Part shown: positions 10,266-17,671 of the stretch, piece after piece
How the letters are laid out: each line of letters begins with the position of its first letter
How positions within the stretch are numbered: position 1 is the stretch's first letter
NCBI GenBank assembly: GCA_003135415.1
Contig: PLBP01000024.1
Span: 1 to 41,165 of the forward strand
Direction of reading: 5' to 3'
Source of the DNA: Hyphomicrobiales bacterium
Lineage (GTDB): Bacteria; Pseudomonadota; Alphaproteobacteria; Rhizobiales; Xanthobacteraceae
DNA length: 41,165 nt
Made by a program: the position numbers and the translations under genes
The notes under the pieces: model-generated
Seen by the model: only the letters and a program-made list of their open reading frames with translations
Databases searched by the model: none
What the model was told of the DNA's origin: nothing

Positions 10266-10304
10266 CGAGGGGGCGGCACCCGTTACGGGATGGCCGCCCC
10301 CTCG
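10266..10304 (-). terminator. strong stem-loop between livK and livF
   Basis: CGAGGGGGCGGC (10266-10277) pairs perfectly with GCCGCCCCCTCG (10293-10304), and CCCG/CGGG pair inside the 15-base loop. No T-run follows on the minus strand, so I read it as an mRNA-stabilising or attenuating hairpin 3' of the binding-protein gene rather than a full terminator. That would let the binding protein be made in excess over LivF and later genes. Confidence 0.65.
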
Positions 10305-10332
10305 TCTCATTTCATGCGATCGGACCCGCGGC

Positions 10333-11655
10333 TTACGAAGATTTGTCGCAAGCCTCGGTCCGCTTCGGCCAGCCGGCATTCTTTTCGGCATAGTCCTTGG
10401 CGGCGGCGTCGGCGAGCGGAATCACTTTGTCGGTGATCGGCTTGATGTTCTCGGACGCCTTATTCCACTTCGCGCCGTCCCATTGAACCAGGAACGCGTC
10501 GTTATGACCGTTATGGTCCTCGCAGGTGACCCTCGTGATGGGAGCGAAGTCCGATGCCCCGATTTCCTTCAGACGAGCCTCGGTGAGATTGATCGTCTCG
10601 AGGCCGCGCCGCACATCCTCGCCGGTGACAACCTTTTTGCCGGTGAGCTTTTGGGCGTTGCGGATACCTTCCGCGATCAGAATCGCGTTGTAGACGGCGC
10701 GATTATAGAAATTCAAGCCGACTTCGTCCTTCGTTGTCTGGGTTTTCCCTTTGCTCACGACGTGTTTCATGATGTCCTGAATCACGGGGAAGTTGGTGCC
10801 AATATTGGTGAAGCTCAACGACTGGTAGCCTTTCCCTTCGGCGCCGACCCCATCAGCCTCGTTTCCGGCCCACCAGACGCCGATGAGGTGATCCATCGGA
10901 TAGCCGATCTTGGCCGCCTCTTTCACCGCCGTCGGATTCATCGCGCCGAAGCCCTGCATGTAAATCCAGTCGGGCTTATCGCGGCGGACGTTGAGCCAGA
11001 GCGAAGACTGGTTCAGCATTTCCGCCGCCGGAACGGGATACAGCACGAGCTCGAAGCCGTAATCTTTTGCCAGCGCTTCCAGCACCGGAATCGGCTCCTT
11101 GCCGTACGGCGCGTCGAGATGAACGAGGCCGATCTTCTTGCCCTTCAGCTTGTCGACGCCACCTTCTTTTTGCGCGATGTAGCGGACGAACACCGAGGCG
11201 CCGTCCCAATAGGTCGCAGGAGCATTGAATATCCACGGAAAGTAGGTGCCGTTAGCCGAAGCCGACAAGCCGTAGGCCATCGAGAGAACGGGAATCTTGT
11301 CGACCGATGCCTTCGGGATGATCTGCAAGGTGATTCCCGTCGAGTACGGGTTGATCATCACCGGCTTCTTGTCCTTGACCGTCTCGTAGCACTCGACGCC
11401 CTTTTTGGTGTCGTAGCCCGTTTCGCATTCCTCGATGGCGAGCTTGACGCCGCCGATGCCGCCGTCGCGTTGGTTCAACATTTCGAGATAGTCGTGCATC
11501 CCGTTCGCGATCGGAATGCCCGAAACGGCGAACGGTCCGGTGCGATAGGTAAACAGCGGAACGTAGATCGTGTCTTCGGCCGAAGCCGTCGCCACGAAAG
11601 CGGATCCCGCCACCGTGCCGATCGCCGCGGCAATGATCAGTGCCTTCATGCGCAT
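10333..11655 (-). CDS. livK: ABC transporter periplasmic substrate-binding protein, Leu/Ile/Val-binding family
   Basis: The ATG at 11655 is fixed by a GGGAGGAC ribosome site ending seven bases upstream and by the signal peptide it opens (MRMKALIIAAAIGTVAGSAF, cleavage near TASAE). The mature part of about 414 residues has the two-lobe periplasmic binding fold (Peripla_BP_6 type), starting DTIYVPLFTYRTGPFA and containing GVECYETVKDKKPVMINPYSTG and IGLVHLDAPYGKEPIPVLEAL. It is longer than E. coli LivK (about 345 mature residues), as is usual for relatives that bind aromatic or other organic acids. It belongs with livHMGF and the two CoA-ligase-family genes on the same strand. True ligand cannot be read from sequence. 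Confidence 0.9.
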   Translation of the reverse strand: MRMKALIIAAAIGTVAGSAFVATASAEDTIYVPLFTYRTGPFAVSGIPIANGMHDYLEMLNQRDGGIGGVKLAIEECETGYDTKKGVECYETVKDKKPVMINPYSTGITLQIIPKASVDKIPVLSMAYGLSASANGTYFPWIFNAPATYWDGASVFVRYIAQKEGGVDKLKGKKIGLVHLDAPYGKEPIPVLEALAKDYGFELVLYPVPAAEMLNQSSLWLNVRRDKPDWIYMQGFGAMNPTAVKEAAKIGYPMDHLIGVWWAGNEADGVGAEGKGYQSLSFTNIGTNFPVIQDIMKHVVSKGKTQTTKDEVGLNFYNRAVYNAILIAEGIRNAQKLTGKKVVTGEDVRRGLETINLTEARLKEIGASDFAPITRVTCEDHNGHNDAFLVQWDGAKWNKASENIKPITDKVIPLADAAAKDYAEKNAGWPKRTEACDKSS

Positions 11656-11676
11656 GTTTAGTCCTCCCATTCTTAT

Positions 11677-11695
11677 GGCCGGATATTTTCCGGCC
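11677..11695 (-). promoter_or_regulatory. hairpin in the livM-livK spacer
   Basis: GGCCGGA (11677-11683) and TCCGGCC (11689-11695) form a perfect 7-bp stem with a TATTT loop. It lies about 9 bases above the ribosome site of livK, in the longest gap (114 bases) within the transporter cluster. It may mark an RNA processing site that gives the binding protein its own stable 5' end. No convincing promoter was seen beside it. Confidence 0.4.
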
Positions 11696-11769
11696 TCGCT
11701 GTTACATTCATTAGGCCACCCCTCAAGGACCTGGGGTCCATAAAAGGGCGTTAGCCGGAGTGTGCCCAA

Positions 11770-12846
11770 TCAATAGGGGAAAGGCCACACCCTCAGTTTC
11801 TGCTTCGCGGTCTGCCACAACCGTGCGAGCCCATGCGGCTCCACGATCAGGAAGAAAATGATCAATCCGCCCGTGATCATGAAGGTGATATGTTCGACTG
11901 TTGCAGGAAAAATGCTCATCCCCACATGCGGCGGTACATAGCGAAGAAATATCGGAAGAATGAAGATAAAGGCCGCACCCAGGAACGAGCCGAGCAGGCT
12001 TCCCAAGCCTCCAACGATGACCATGAACAGGATGAAGAAGCTCTGGTTGATCGAGAACACGTCGGCTTCCGCGCCGCCATACCAGAGAAATACCAGCATC
12101 GCGCCCGCGACCCCGCAGTAAAAAGAGGATACCGCGAAAGCGAGCAATTTGGTGGGCAACAGACGAATGCCCATGAGCTCGGCGGCGATATCCATGTCGC
12201 GTACCGCCATCCACATGCGGCCGATGCGGCCGTGCACGAGATTCGACGCGAACCAGGTCATGACGACGACGATCGACAGCGCGATCAAATACCGCGTCGT
12301 CGACGTGGCATTCGGGCCGGTTATCGGAATGCCGAATAATGTGTGCGTCCCGACCTCGATCGCGCCCGACGTGTTGTAATTGAACAGCCAAGGAATGCGC
12401 ACGAAGCACCACTGCAGAAAAAATTGCGCGGCGAGAGTCGCGATCGCGAGATAAAATCCCTTGATGCGAAGGCTCGGCAATCCGAACAGAACGCCGACCG
12501 CGGCCGACGCAAATCCCGCGGTGACGATCCAGACGATGATATTCACGCCGGGGAAGAGCGTCTCCAGCTTGTAACAGGCATAGGCTCCGACACCCATGAA
12601 TGCACCGGTGCCGAGCGACAACAGGCCGGTATAGCCGGTGAGCAGATTGAGTCCGATCGTCGCCAGCGAAAAGATCAGGAACGGAATCATGATTGCCTGT
12701 AGCAGGAAATCGTTTCCGAAATAAGGAACCGCTACGAATGCGACGAGAAGGATCGCCGCGATTCCCATTCGATCCTGCAAGATCGGAAAGACCGCCAGAT
12801 CACTCGCATAGTTCGTTTTAAATTGTCCGGCTTCGCGGTAAAGCAC
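11770..12846 (-). CDS. livM: branched-chain-type ABC transporter permease, LivM-like
   Basis: The 358-residue membrane protein starts at a GTG (12846). The GAGGG that precedes it also contains the TGA of livH, so the two are translationally coupled. Homology begins at once with LYREAGQFKTNYASDLAVFP, followed by about nine hydrophobic segments and the family markers GYTGLLSLGTGAFMGVGAYA and GLPSLRIKGFYLAIATLAAQ. MAVRDMDIAAELMGI in the cytoplasmic coupling loop (near 235) is the LivM contact with the ATPase. The frame is open for 67 codons further upstream, but that lies within livH. It forms the transmembrane pore with LivH. Confidence 0.93.
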   Translation of the reverse strand: MLYREAGQFKTNYASDLAVFPILQDRMGIAAILLVAFVAVPYFGNDFLLQAIMIPFLIFSLATIGLNLLTGYTGLLSLGTGAFMGVGAYACYKLETLFPGVNIIVWIVTAGFASAAVGVLFGLPSLRIKGFYLAIATLAAQFFLQWCFVRIPWLFNYNTSGAIEVGTHTLFGIPITGPNATSTTRYLIALSIVVVMTWFASNLVHGRIGRMWMAVRDMDIAAELMGIRLLPTKLLAFAVSSFYCGVAGAMLVFLWYGGAEADVFSINQSFFILFMVIVGGLGSLLGSFLGAAFIFILPIFLRYVPPHVGMSIFPATVEHITFMITGGLIIFFLIVEPHGLARLWQTAKQKLRVWPFPY

Positions 12847-12853
12847 TGTACCC

Positions 12854-13834
12854 TCACACGCGCTCGATGATTTTCTCGCCAAACAATCCTTGCGGACGGA
12901 ACAGCAGGAAAACGAGGGCGATAAAATAGGCGAGCCAGCTTTCGATTCCGCGGCCCAGCAACGCGCCCCAATAGAAATCACCGAGCTTCTCGCCAATGCC
13001 GATGATGAGACCGCCCACGATCGCCCCGGGGATCGAGGTAAAGCCACCCAGGATCAGAACCGGCAACGCGCGCAACGCGATCACTTCCAGCGCGAAGGAA
13101 ACTTCCGAGCGCGCCCCCCACATGATGCCGGTGACGAGGGCGACCAGGCCCGACGCGAACCACACGATCACCCAAATCTGGTCAAGCGAAATGCCGACCG
13201 AAAGCGCCGCCTTATGACTGTCGGCGACGGCGCGAAGCGCCCGGCCGATCCGCGTTTTCGAGAAGAAGAGCGCAAGTCCCGTCACCATGATCGAGGCGAT
13301 GACCGCCGCCGCTATATCGATTTTTTGCAGCGAGACGACGCCGCCCAAAATCTTCAAGTCGATGAAGCCTTTCGGCAAATATAATTGATCCGCGATCATG
13401 ACTTTCGAGCTGCCGCCGAAAACATATTCGCCGAATCCGATCAGGAAGTAGGTCAACCCGAACGTCGCCATGAACAAAATGATGTCGGGCTGATTCACAA
13501 GCGGCTTGAGAACGATCCGTTCCACGGCAAACGCGAGCAGAAACATCACCCCGATGGTGAGGCCAAGAGCCAAGAAAGCGGCGACGTTTTCTTGCGAAAT
13601 TCCCCAGCGAACGAGGATTTCGTAAATGCCGACGAGCGTCAGCGCGCCGAACACCACCATAATGCCTTGCGCAAAATTAAAGACGCCCGACGCCTTGAAA
13701 ATCAGAACGAAGCCGAGCGCGATCAGCGCATAAAGCACGCCGGCGACAAGGCCTTCCCACAAGGTCTGCACGAACAAATCCGGAGAAGCGCCCATCTGCA
13801 CGAAAGGATCGATGAATATCTTGTAGAGCAGCAT
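12854..13834 (-). CDS. livH: branched-chain-type ABC transporter permease, LivH-like
   Basis: The 326 residues hold eight or nine hydrophobic spans. ALIALGFVLIFKASGVFNFAQG near 37-58 is the hallmark of LivH-type permeases, and RALRAVADSHKAALSVGI near 195-212 is the coupling loop contacted by the ATPases. A GAGGAAGAA element stands directly before the ATG. The gene follows livG by seven bases and overlaps the translation signal of livM, so all are one transcript. It is slightly longer than the E. coli protein (308) owing to a cytoplasmic or periplasmic insert near 150-175. LivH and LivM together make the inner-membrane channel. Confidence 0.94.
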   Translation of the reverse strand: MLLYKIFIDPFVQMGASPDLFVQTLWEGLVAGVLYALIALGFVLIFKASGVFNFAQGIMVVFGALTLVGIYEILVRWGISQENVAAFLALGLTIGVMFLLAFAVERIVLKPLVNQPDIILFMATFGLTYFLIGFGEYVFGGSSKVMIADQLYLPKGFIDLKILGGVVSLQKIDIAAAVIASIMVTGLALFFSKTRIGRALRAVADSHKAALSVGISLDQIWVIVWFASGLVALVTGIMWGARSEVSFALEVIALRALPVLILGGFTSIPGAIVGGLIIGIGEKLGDFYWGALLGRGIESWLAYFIALVFLLFRPQGLFGEKIIERV

Positions 13835-13841
13835 TTCTTCC

Positions 13842-14642
13842 TCAGTGCGCCACGCCGAGATAGGCGTCGATCACGGCTTTGTTTTTCTTGACCTCGTCGG
13901 GCGTTCCATCGGCGATCTTGCGGCCGTAATCCAACACGACGACGCGATCCGAAAGATCCATCACGACGCCCATATCGTGCTCGATCAACGCGATCGTGGT
14001 GCCGTAATAATTGTTCATGCTCAGAATGTAGCGCGACATATCCTCTTTCTCTTCCAGGTTCATGCCGGCCATCGGCTCGTCGAGCAGTAAAAGGTCCGGC
14101 TCCATGGCGAGCGCGCGCCCGAGCTCGACGCGCTTCTGCAAACCGTAGGGCAGTTTGCCGACCGGAATGCGCCGAATGTGCTCGATTTCGAGAAAATCGA
14201 TAATCTCCTCGGCGGTTTTCCGATGCTCGATCTCTTCGCTGAGTGCCGGGCCGTGGCGGAAAATCTGCCAGAAGAAACTTTTGTGCATCTTGAGCGAGCG
14301 GCCGGCCATGATGTTGTCGAGCGTGGTCATGCTCTTGAACAGCGCGACGTTTTGAAACGTGCGCGCGATGCCGCCCGCGGCGGCGGCGTGCGGGCGCATC
14401 GCCCTGCGCGTCTTGCCCTTGAAGGTGATGCGGCCAGCCTGCGGATGATAGAAGCCGTTGATCACGTTCAACATCGAGGTCTTGCCGGCGCCATTGGGGC
14501 CAATGATGGCGCGGATTTCACCCTTGCGGATATCGAAGGAGACGTCGCTGACCGCCTTGACGCCGCCGAAGGCGAGCGACACGCCCTCGACCGCGAGCAA
14601 AACGTCGCCGGCCGCGATTTCCGCTACCGACGGCGCTCTCAT
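13842..14642 (-). CDS. livG: branched-chain-type ABC transporter ATP-binding protein, LivG-like
   Basis: This is the second ATPase of the importer (266 residues). Walker A is GPNGAGKTS (48-56). The signature region reads LPYGLQKRVELGRAL, with LPYG in place of LSGG, normal for LivG. Walker B is LLLLDEPMAGMN, and the Asp/His switch lies in TIALIEHDMGVVMDLSDRV. The C-terminal sequence GTPDEVKKNKAVIDAYLG is the LivG-specific tail. Its ATG overlaps the TGA of the upstream acyl-CoA synthetase gene (ATGA, 14639-14642), firm evidence that synthetase and transporter are made from one message and serve one pathway. Confidence 0.95.
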   Translation of the reverse strand: MRAPSVAEIAAGDVLLAVEGVSLAFGGVKAVSDVSFDIRKGEIRAIIGPNGAGKTSMLNVINGFYHPQAGRITFKGKTRRAMRPHAAAAGGIARTFQNVALFKSMTTLDNIMAGRSLKMHKSFFWQIFRHGPALSEEIEHRKTAEEIIDFLEIEHIRRIPVGKLPYGLQKRVELGRALAMEPDLLLLDEPMAGMNLEEKEDMSRYILSMNNYYGTTIALIEHDMGVVMDLSDRVVVLDYGRKIADGTPDEVKKNKAVIDAYLGVAH

Positions 14643-16651
14643 GCCGCTTTTCCCATCGGCACTTGCACCGTGGCGCTTGGATAAACTTTCACGTCGCGGA
14701 TTTTCACGCGCCCCGAGATCGCGCCCTTGCGCCCGTCCTCGAACGTGACCTCGGTCGAGGCATTGACCTCTTTCGCGCCGTCAAAAAGCCCGGCAGCAAG
14801 CTGCGCGTAGCGCTCGGCAATGAAGCCGCGCCGCACCTTCATGGTGCGGGTCAATTCGCCGTCATCCGCATCGAGTTCCTTGTGCAGAATGAGAAATCGG
14901 CGGATTTGCGCGCCCGCCATCGGCCCTTCCTCGGAGAGCGAGCGATTCACCTCTTCCACATGCGAGGCCAGCATGTCGTAAACTTTCGGATGCGCCGCGA
15001 GCTCCTGATAGGAGCCGTAGACGACGTTGTTGCGCTCGGCCCAGGAGCCGACCGCCACCGGGTCGATATTGAGCATCACGCAAACGAAATCGCGATTGTC
15101 GCCGAGTGCCACCGCCTCGCGGATATTCGGGTAGAATTTGAGCTTGTTCTCGATGTATTTCGGCGCGAACAGGGTTCCGTCCTTGAGCCGGCCGACGTCC
15201 TTGGCGCGATCGATGATCTTCAGATGGCCGTTCTTCGGATCGATGAAACCGGCATCGCCCGAGCGCACCCAGCCGTCGGGCGTCTTGGTCTCGGCGGTCT
15301 TGTCGGGGTCCTTGTAATAACCGGCGAAAACGCCGGGCGAGCGATAAAGAACCTCGCCCTTGTCGTCGATCTTGACCTCGACCTCGTAGTTCGGCTTGCC
15401 GACGCTGTCGGCGAAGATTTCGCCGTCGGGCTGCGCGGTGACATAGACCGAGGCTTCAGTCTGCCCGTAGAGTTGTTTCAGATTGATTCCGAGCGCGCGA
15501 TAGAAACGGAAAATTTCCGGGCCGATCGCTTCGCCAGCGGTATAGGCGACGCGAACGCGCGAGAGCCCGTAGCGGTTCTTCAGCGGCGCATAGACGAGAA
15601 TATTGCCTATCCCATACAGGAATCGCGCGTGTGGCGGTACGCGCTCCTTGTTCAGGATTTTCTCGCCCCAGCGCCGGGCGACGCCCATGAAATAATGAAA
15701 CGCCTTGCGTTTCATCGCGCTCGCATCCTCCATGCGCACCATTGTGAGCGTGAGTAGGTTTTCATAGATGCGCGGCGGCGCGAAAGCGTAGGTGGTGCCG
15801 ATCTCGCGGCGGTCCTCGATGATGGTCTCGGGGCTCTCGGGGCAATTAACGCAATAGCCCGCGCAATAAGACTGCGCGTAGGAAAAGATATGATCGCCGA
15901 CCCAGGCCATCGGGAGATAAGCGATTACTTCCTCGTTTTCGTCGAGCTTGTCGTAAGCATTGGCGTTGCGCGAACTCTTGATCGTGTTGTCGTAAGTGAG
16001 CATCACGCCCTTGGGGCGGCCGGTGGTGCCAGAAGTGTAGAGAATGACGCAGAGGTCCGCGCCCTTACCTTTCGAGATCGAGTCTTGCCACTCGATCGCG
16101 GACGAGCGCGGATCAAGCGCGCGGCCGATTTTCTGCACGTCGGCGAAGGATTTGAGCCGGGTGTGGTCGTAATCCCTAAGCCCTCGTGTTTCGTCGTAGA
16201 TAATGTATGCGAGATCGGGTAGCCGCTCCGAGATCGACAACAATTTATCGACCTGCTCCTGGTTCTCGACCACCGCGATCTTCGCGCCCACATGCGCGAG
16301 CACATAGGCCATCTCGTCGGCGACCGAGTCCTGATAGACGGGAACGGGGACCGCGCCGAGCGATTGGGCCGCACACATCGACCAGTAAAGCCGCGGGCGG
16401 TTGTTGCCGACGATCGCAATCTTGTCGTCGCGCACCAAGCCGAGTTCCTTCAATCCGAGCGCGAAGGCGCGCACTTCGTCGAGAACCTGTTCCCAGGTCC
16501 AGGTCTGCCAAATGCCGAGATCCTTCTCGCGCACGGCGGGTCGCTCGCCGCGCTGGGCGGCGTTCAGAAGCAGGAGCTTCGGAAACGTGTCCGTATAGGT
16601 CGTCGTTTCGCCGCGCACGATTTCCCATCCCTCCCGAGATCGATCGCTCAA
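14639..16651 (-). CDS. AMP-forming acyl-CoA synthetase (long-chain type)
   Basis: The protein of up to 670 residues adenylates a carboxylic acid and transfers it to CoA. Seen: ATP loop YTSGTTGRPKG (205-215), YGQTEASVY near 395, the YKDPDKTAET and DGWVRSGDAGF hinge near 445-470, and IIDRAKDVGRLKDGT near 485-500. Its length and closing region resemble long-chain and benzoate-group synthetases encoded with LivHMGF systems. The start is uncertain. TTG at 16651 gives the whole domain but has only AAGAAGAC before it; GTG at 16618 follows a better GGGAGGG and costs only 11 residues. The overlap with livG implies the product acts on the imported acid, trapping it as a CoA ester. Substrate is unknown. 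Confidence 0.92.
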   Translation of the reverse strand: MSDRSREGWEIVRGETTTYTDTFPKLLLLNAAQRGERPAVREKDLGIWQTWTWEQVLDEVRAFALGLKELGLVRDDKIAIVGNNRPRLYWSMCAAQSLGAVPVPVYQDSVADEMAYVLAHVGAKIAVVENQEQVDKLLSISERLPDLAYIIYDETRGLRDYDHTRLKSFADVQKIGRALDPRSSAIEWQDSISKGKGADLCVILYTSGTTGRPKGVMLTYDNTIKSSRNANAYDKLDENEEVIAYLPMAWVGDHIFSYAQSYCAGYCVNCPESPETIIEDRREIGTTYAFAPPRIYENLLTLTMVRMEDASAMKRKAFHYFMGVARRWGEKILNKERVPPHARFLYGIGNILVYAPLKNRYGLSRVRVAYTAGEAIGPEIFRFYRALGINLKQLYGQTEASVYVTAQPDGEIFADSVGKPNYEVEVKIDDKGEVLYRSPGVFAGYYKDPDKTAETKTPDGWVRSGDAGFIDPKNGHLKIIDRAKDVGRLKDGTLFAPKYIENKLKFYPNIREAVALGDNRDFVCVMLNIDPVAVGSWAERNNVVYGSYQELAAHPKVYDMLASHVEEVNRSLSEEGPMAGAQIRRFLILHKELDADDGELTRTMKVRRGFIAERYAQLAAGLFDGAKEVNASTEVTFEDGRKGAISGRVKIRDVKVYPSATVQVPMGKAA

Positions 16652-16885
16652 GTCTTCTTGAATCCGCTCCCGTGCCGGAGTTTGGCGTAATCACTTGCAG
16701 TGAAACCGGCACTTCGCAAGAGATCAGTTGATAAACAAAGCGCTGCTTCGGCGATGCGGGCAATCGTCTGAATACATAATAACCCCAGACAAACCAGTTA
16801 CATAGAGCTTAGTTGCGCAGGGCGGCGATCCAAACCGTCCTTTTGTCGAAGCCGGGTCATGGAAACACCGGGCGCGGCCCACGCT

Positions 16886-17560
16886 TTATTCCCCGTAATG
16901 GCCGAGGCTTTCGAGATCGAGCACGGTGATGCCGTTCCGCTCGACGCGGAGGAGGCCCCTCGTCTCCAACGCTTGCAGGCTCTTGTTGGTCGCCTGGCGG
17001 GAGATGCCGGTCAAAAGGCCGAGTTCTTCTTGGCTGATCTCGAGATGCGATCCCCCGCCGGGAAAGAGCACCGGATTAAAGAGCCAAGCGATATTGCGAG
17101 CCACCCGCTCGGGGGCCTCCAGCGTGCGGTCATATTCGACGACGGCGATGAACTGCCCTAGCCGCTCGTTGAGCTGGCGCACCAGAAAGCGGTTGAACGC
17201 CACGCTGTGCTCGAACAGCCCCAGGAACGTGGCCCGGCTCATCAAGGCCATCCGCGTTTCGCGCAACGCGACGATATCGTAGCGGCGGGCCTCGTCCTTC
17301 AGAATTGTGCCTTCGCCGAACCAGCCGCCAGCCTGCAGCCCCGCAAACGTCACGTCCTTTCCGCTTTTTGAAACCGTCCTCATTTTGGCGAGGCCGTCGA
17401 CAACCCCCGTCCAGGAGTCCAGGCGGTCACCCCGATGGCAGATATAAGCGCCGGCCGGAAACGTCTTTTCGACGATGCCGCGCCGCGCTTGCTCGATCTC
17501 GCTTTCGGCAAGATCGCGCGCCCAGAAGGCGATTTTCAGCAAATGTTCCCGCGAGATCAC
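16886..17560 (-). CDS. Crp/Fnr-family transcriptional regulator
   Basis: The 224-residue protein has a cyclic-nucleotide-like sensor domain (about 20-120, with GLQAGGWFGEGTIL in the phosphate-binding-cassette position), a dimerisation helix, and a winged helix-turn-helix (about 165-210; ISQEELGLLTGISRQATNKS). The cassette lacks the Arg-Ser/Thr pair that grips cAMP in E. coli Crp, and no N-terminal cysteine cluster of the Fnr kind is present, so the signal is unknown. The start is GTG at 17560 with GGAG eight bases upstream. It lies between the indolepyruvate oxidoreductase and the transporter-ligase operon, all on one strand. Control of that operon is likely but inferred. I saw no clear palindromic operator in the 234-base gap below it. 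Confidence 0.9.
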   Translation of the reverse strand: MISREHLLKIAFWARDLAESEIEQARRGIVEKTFPAGAYICHRGDRLDSWTGVVDGLAKMRTVSKSGKDVTFAGLQAGGWFGEGTILKDEARRYDIVALRETRMALMSRATFLGLFEHSVAFNRFLVRQLNERLGQFIAVVEYDRTLEAPERVARNIAWLFNPVLFPGGGSHLEISQEELGLLTGISRQATNKSLQALETRGLLRVERNGITVLDLESLGHYGE

Positions 17561-17671
17561 GTACAGGCTCCGCCGTTCCGCTCAAACCATCAAAGGCGGA
17601 TTATTATGGCCGAGCCACCACGTCTCTCAAGCCGCACGAATGCACTCTTTAAGAACCCGAACTGAGGGGCG

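Noticed and set aside
12847-13047. A 67-residue N-terminal extension of LivM
   Set aside because: It lies inside livH in a different frame and has no LivM homology; GTG 12846 has a good ribosome site.
16652-16885. Crp/Fnr-type operator or promoter in the gap between the regulator and the acyl-CoA synthetase
   Set aside because: I looked for TTGAT-N4-ATCAA or TGTGA-N6-TCACA palindromes and for a -35/-10 pair with proper spacing and found none convincing. The gap shows no gene either.
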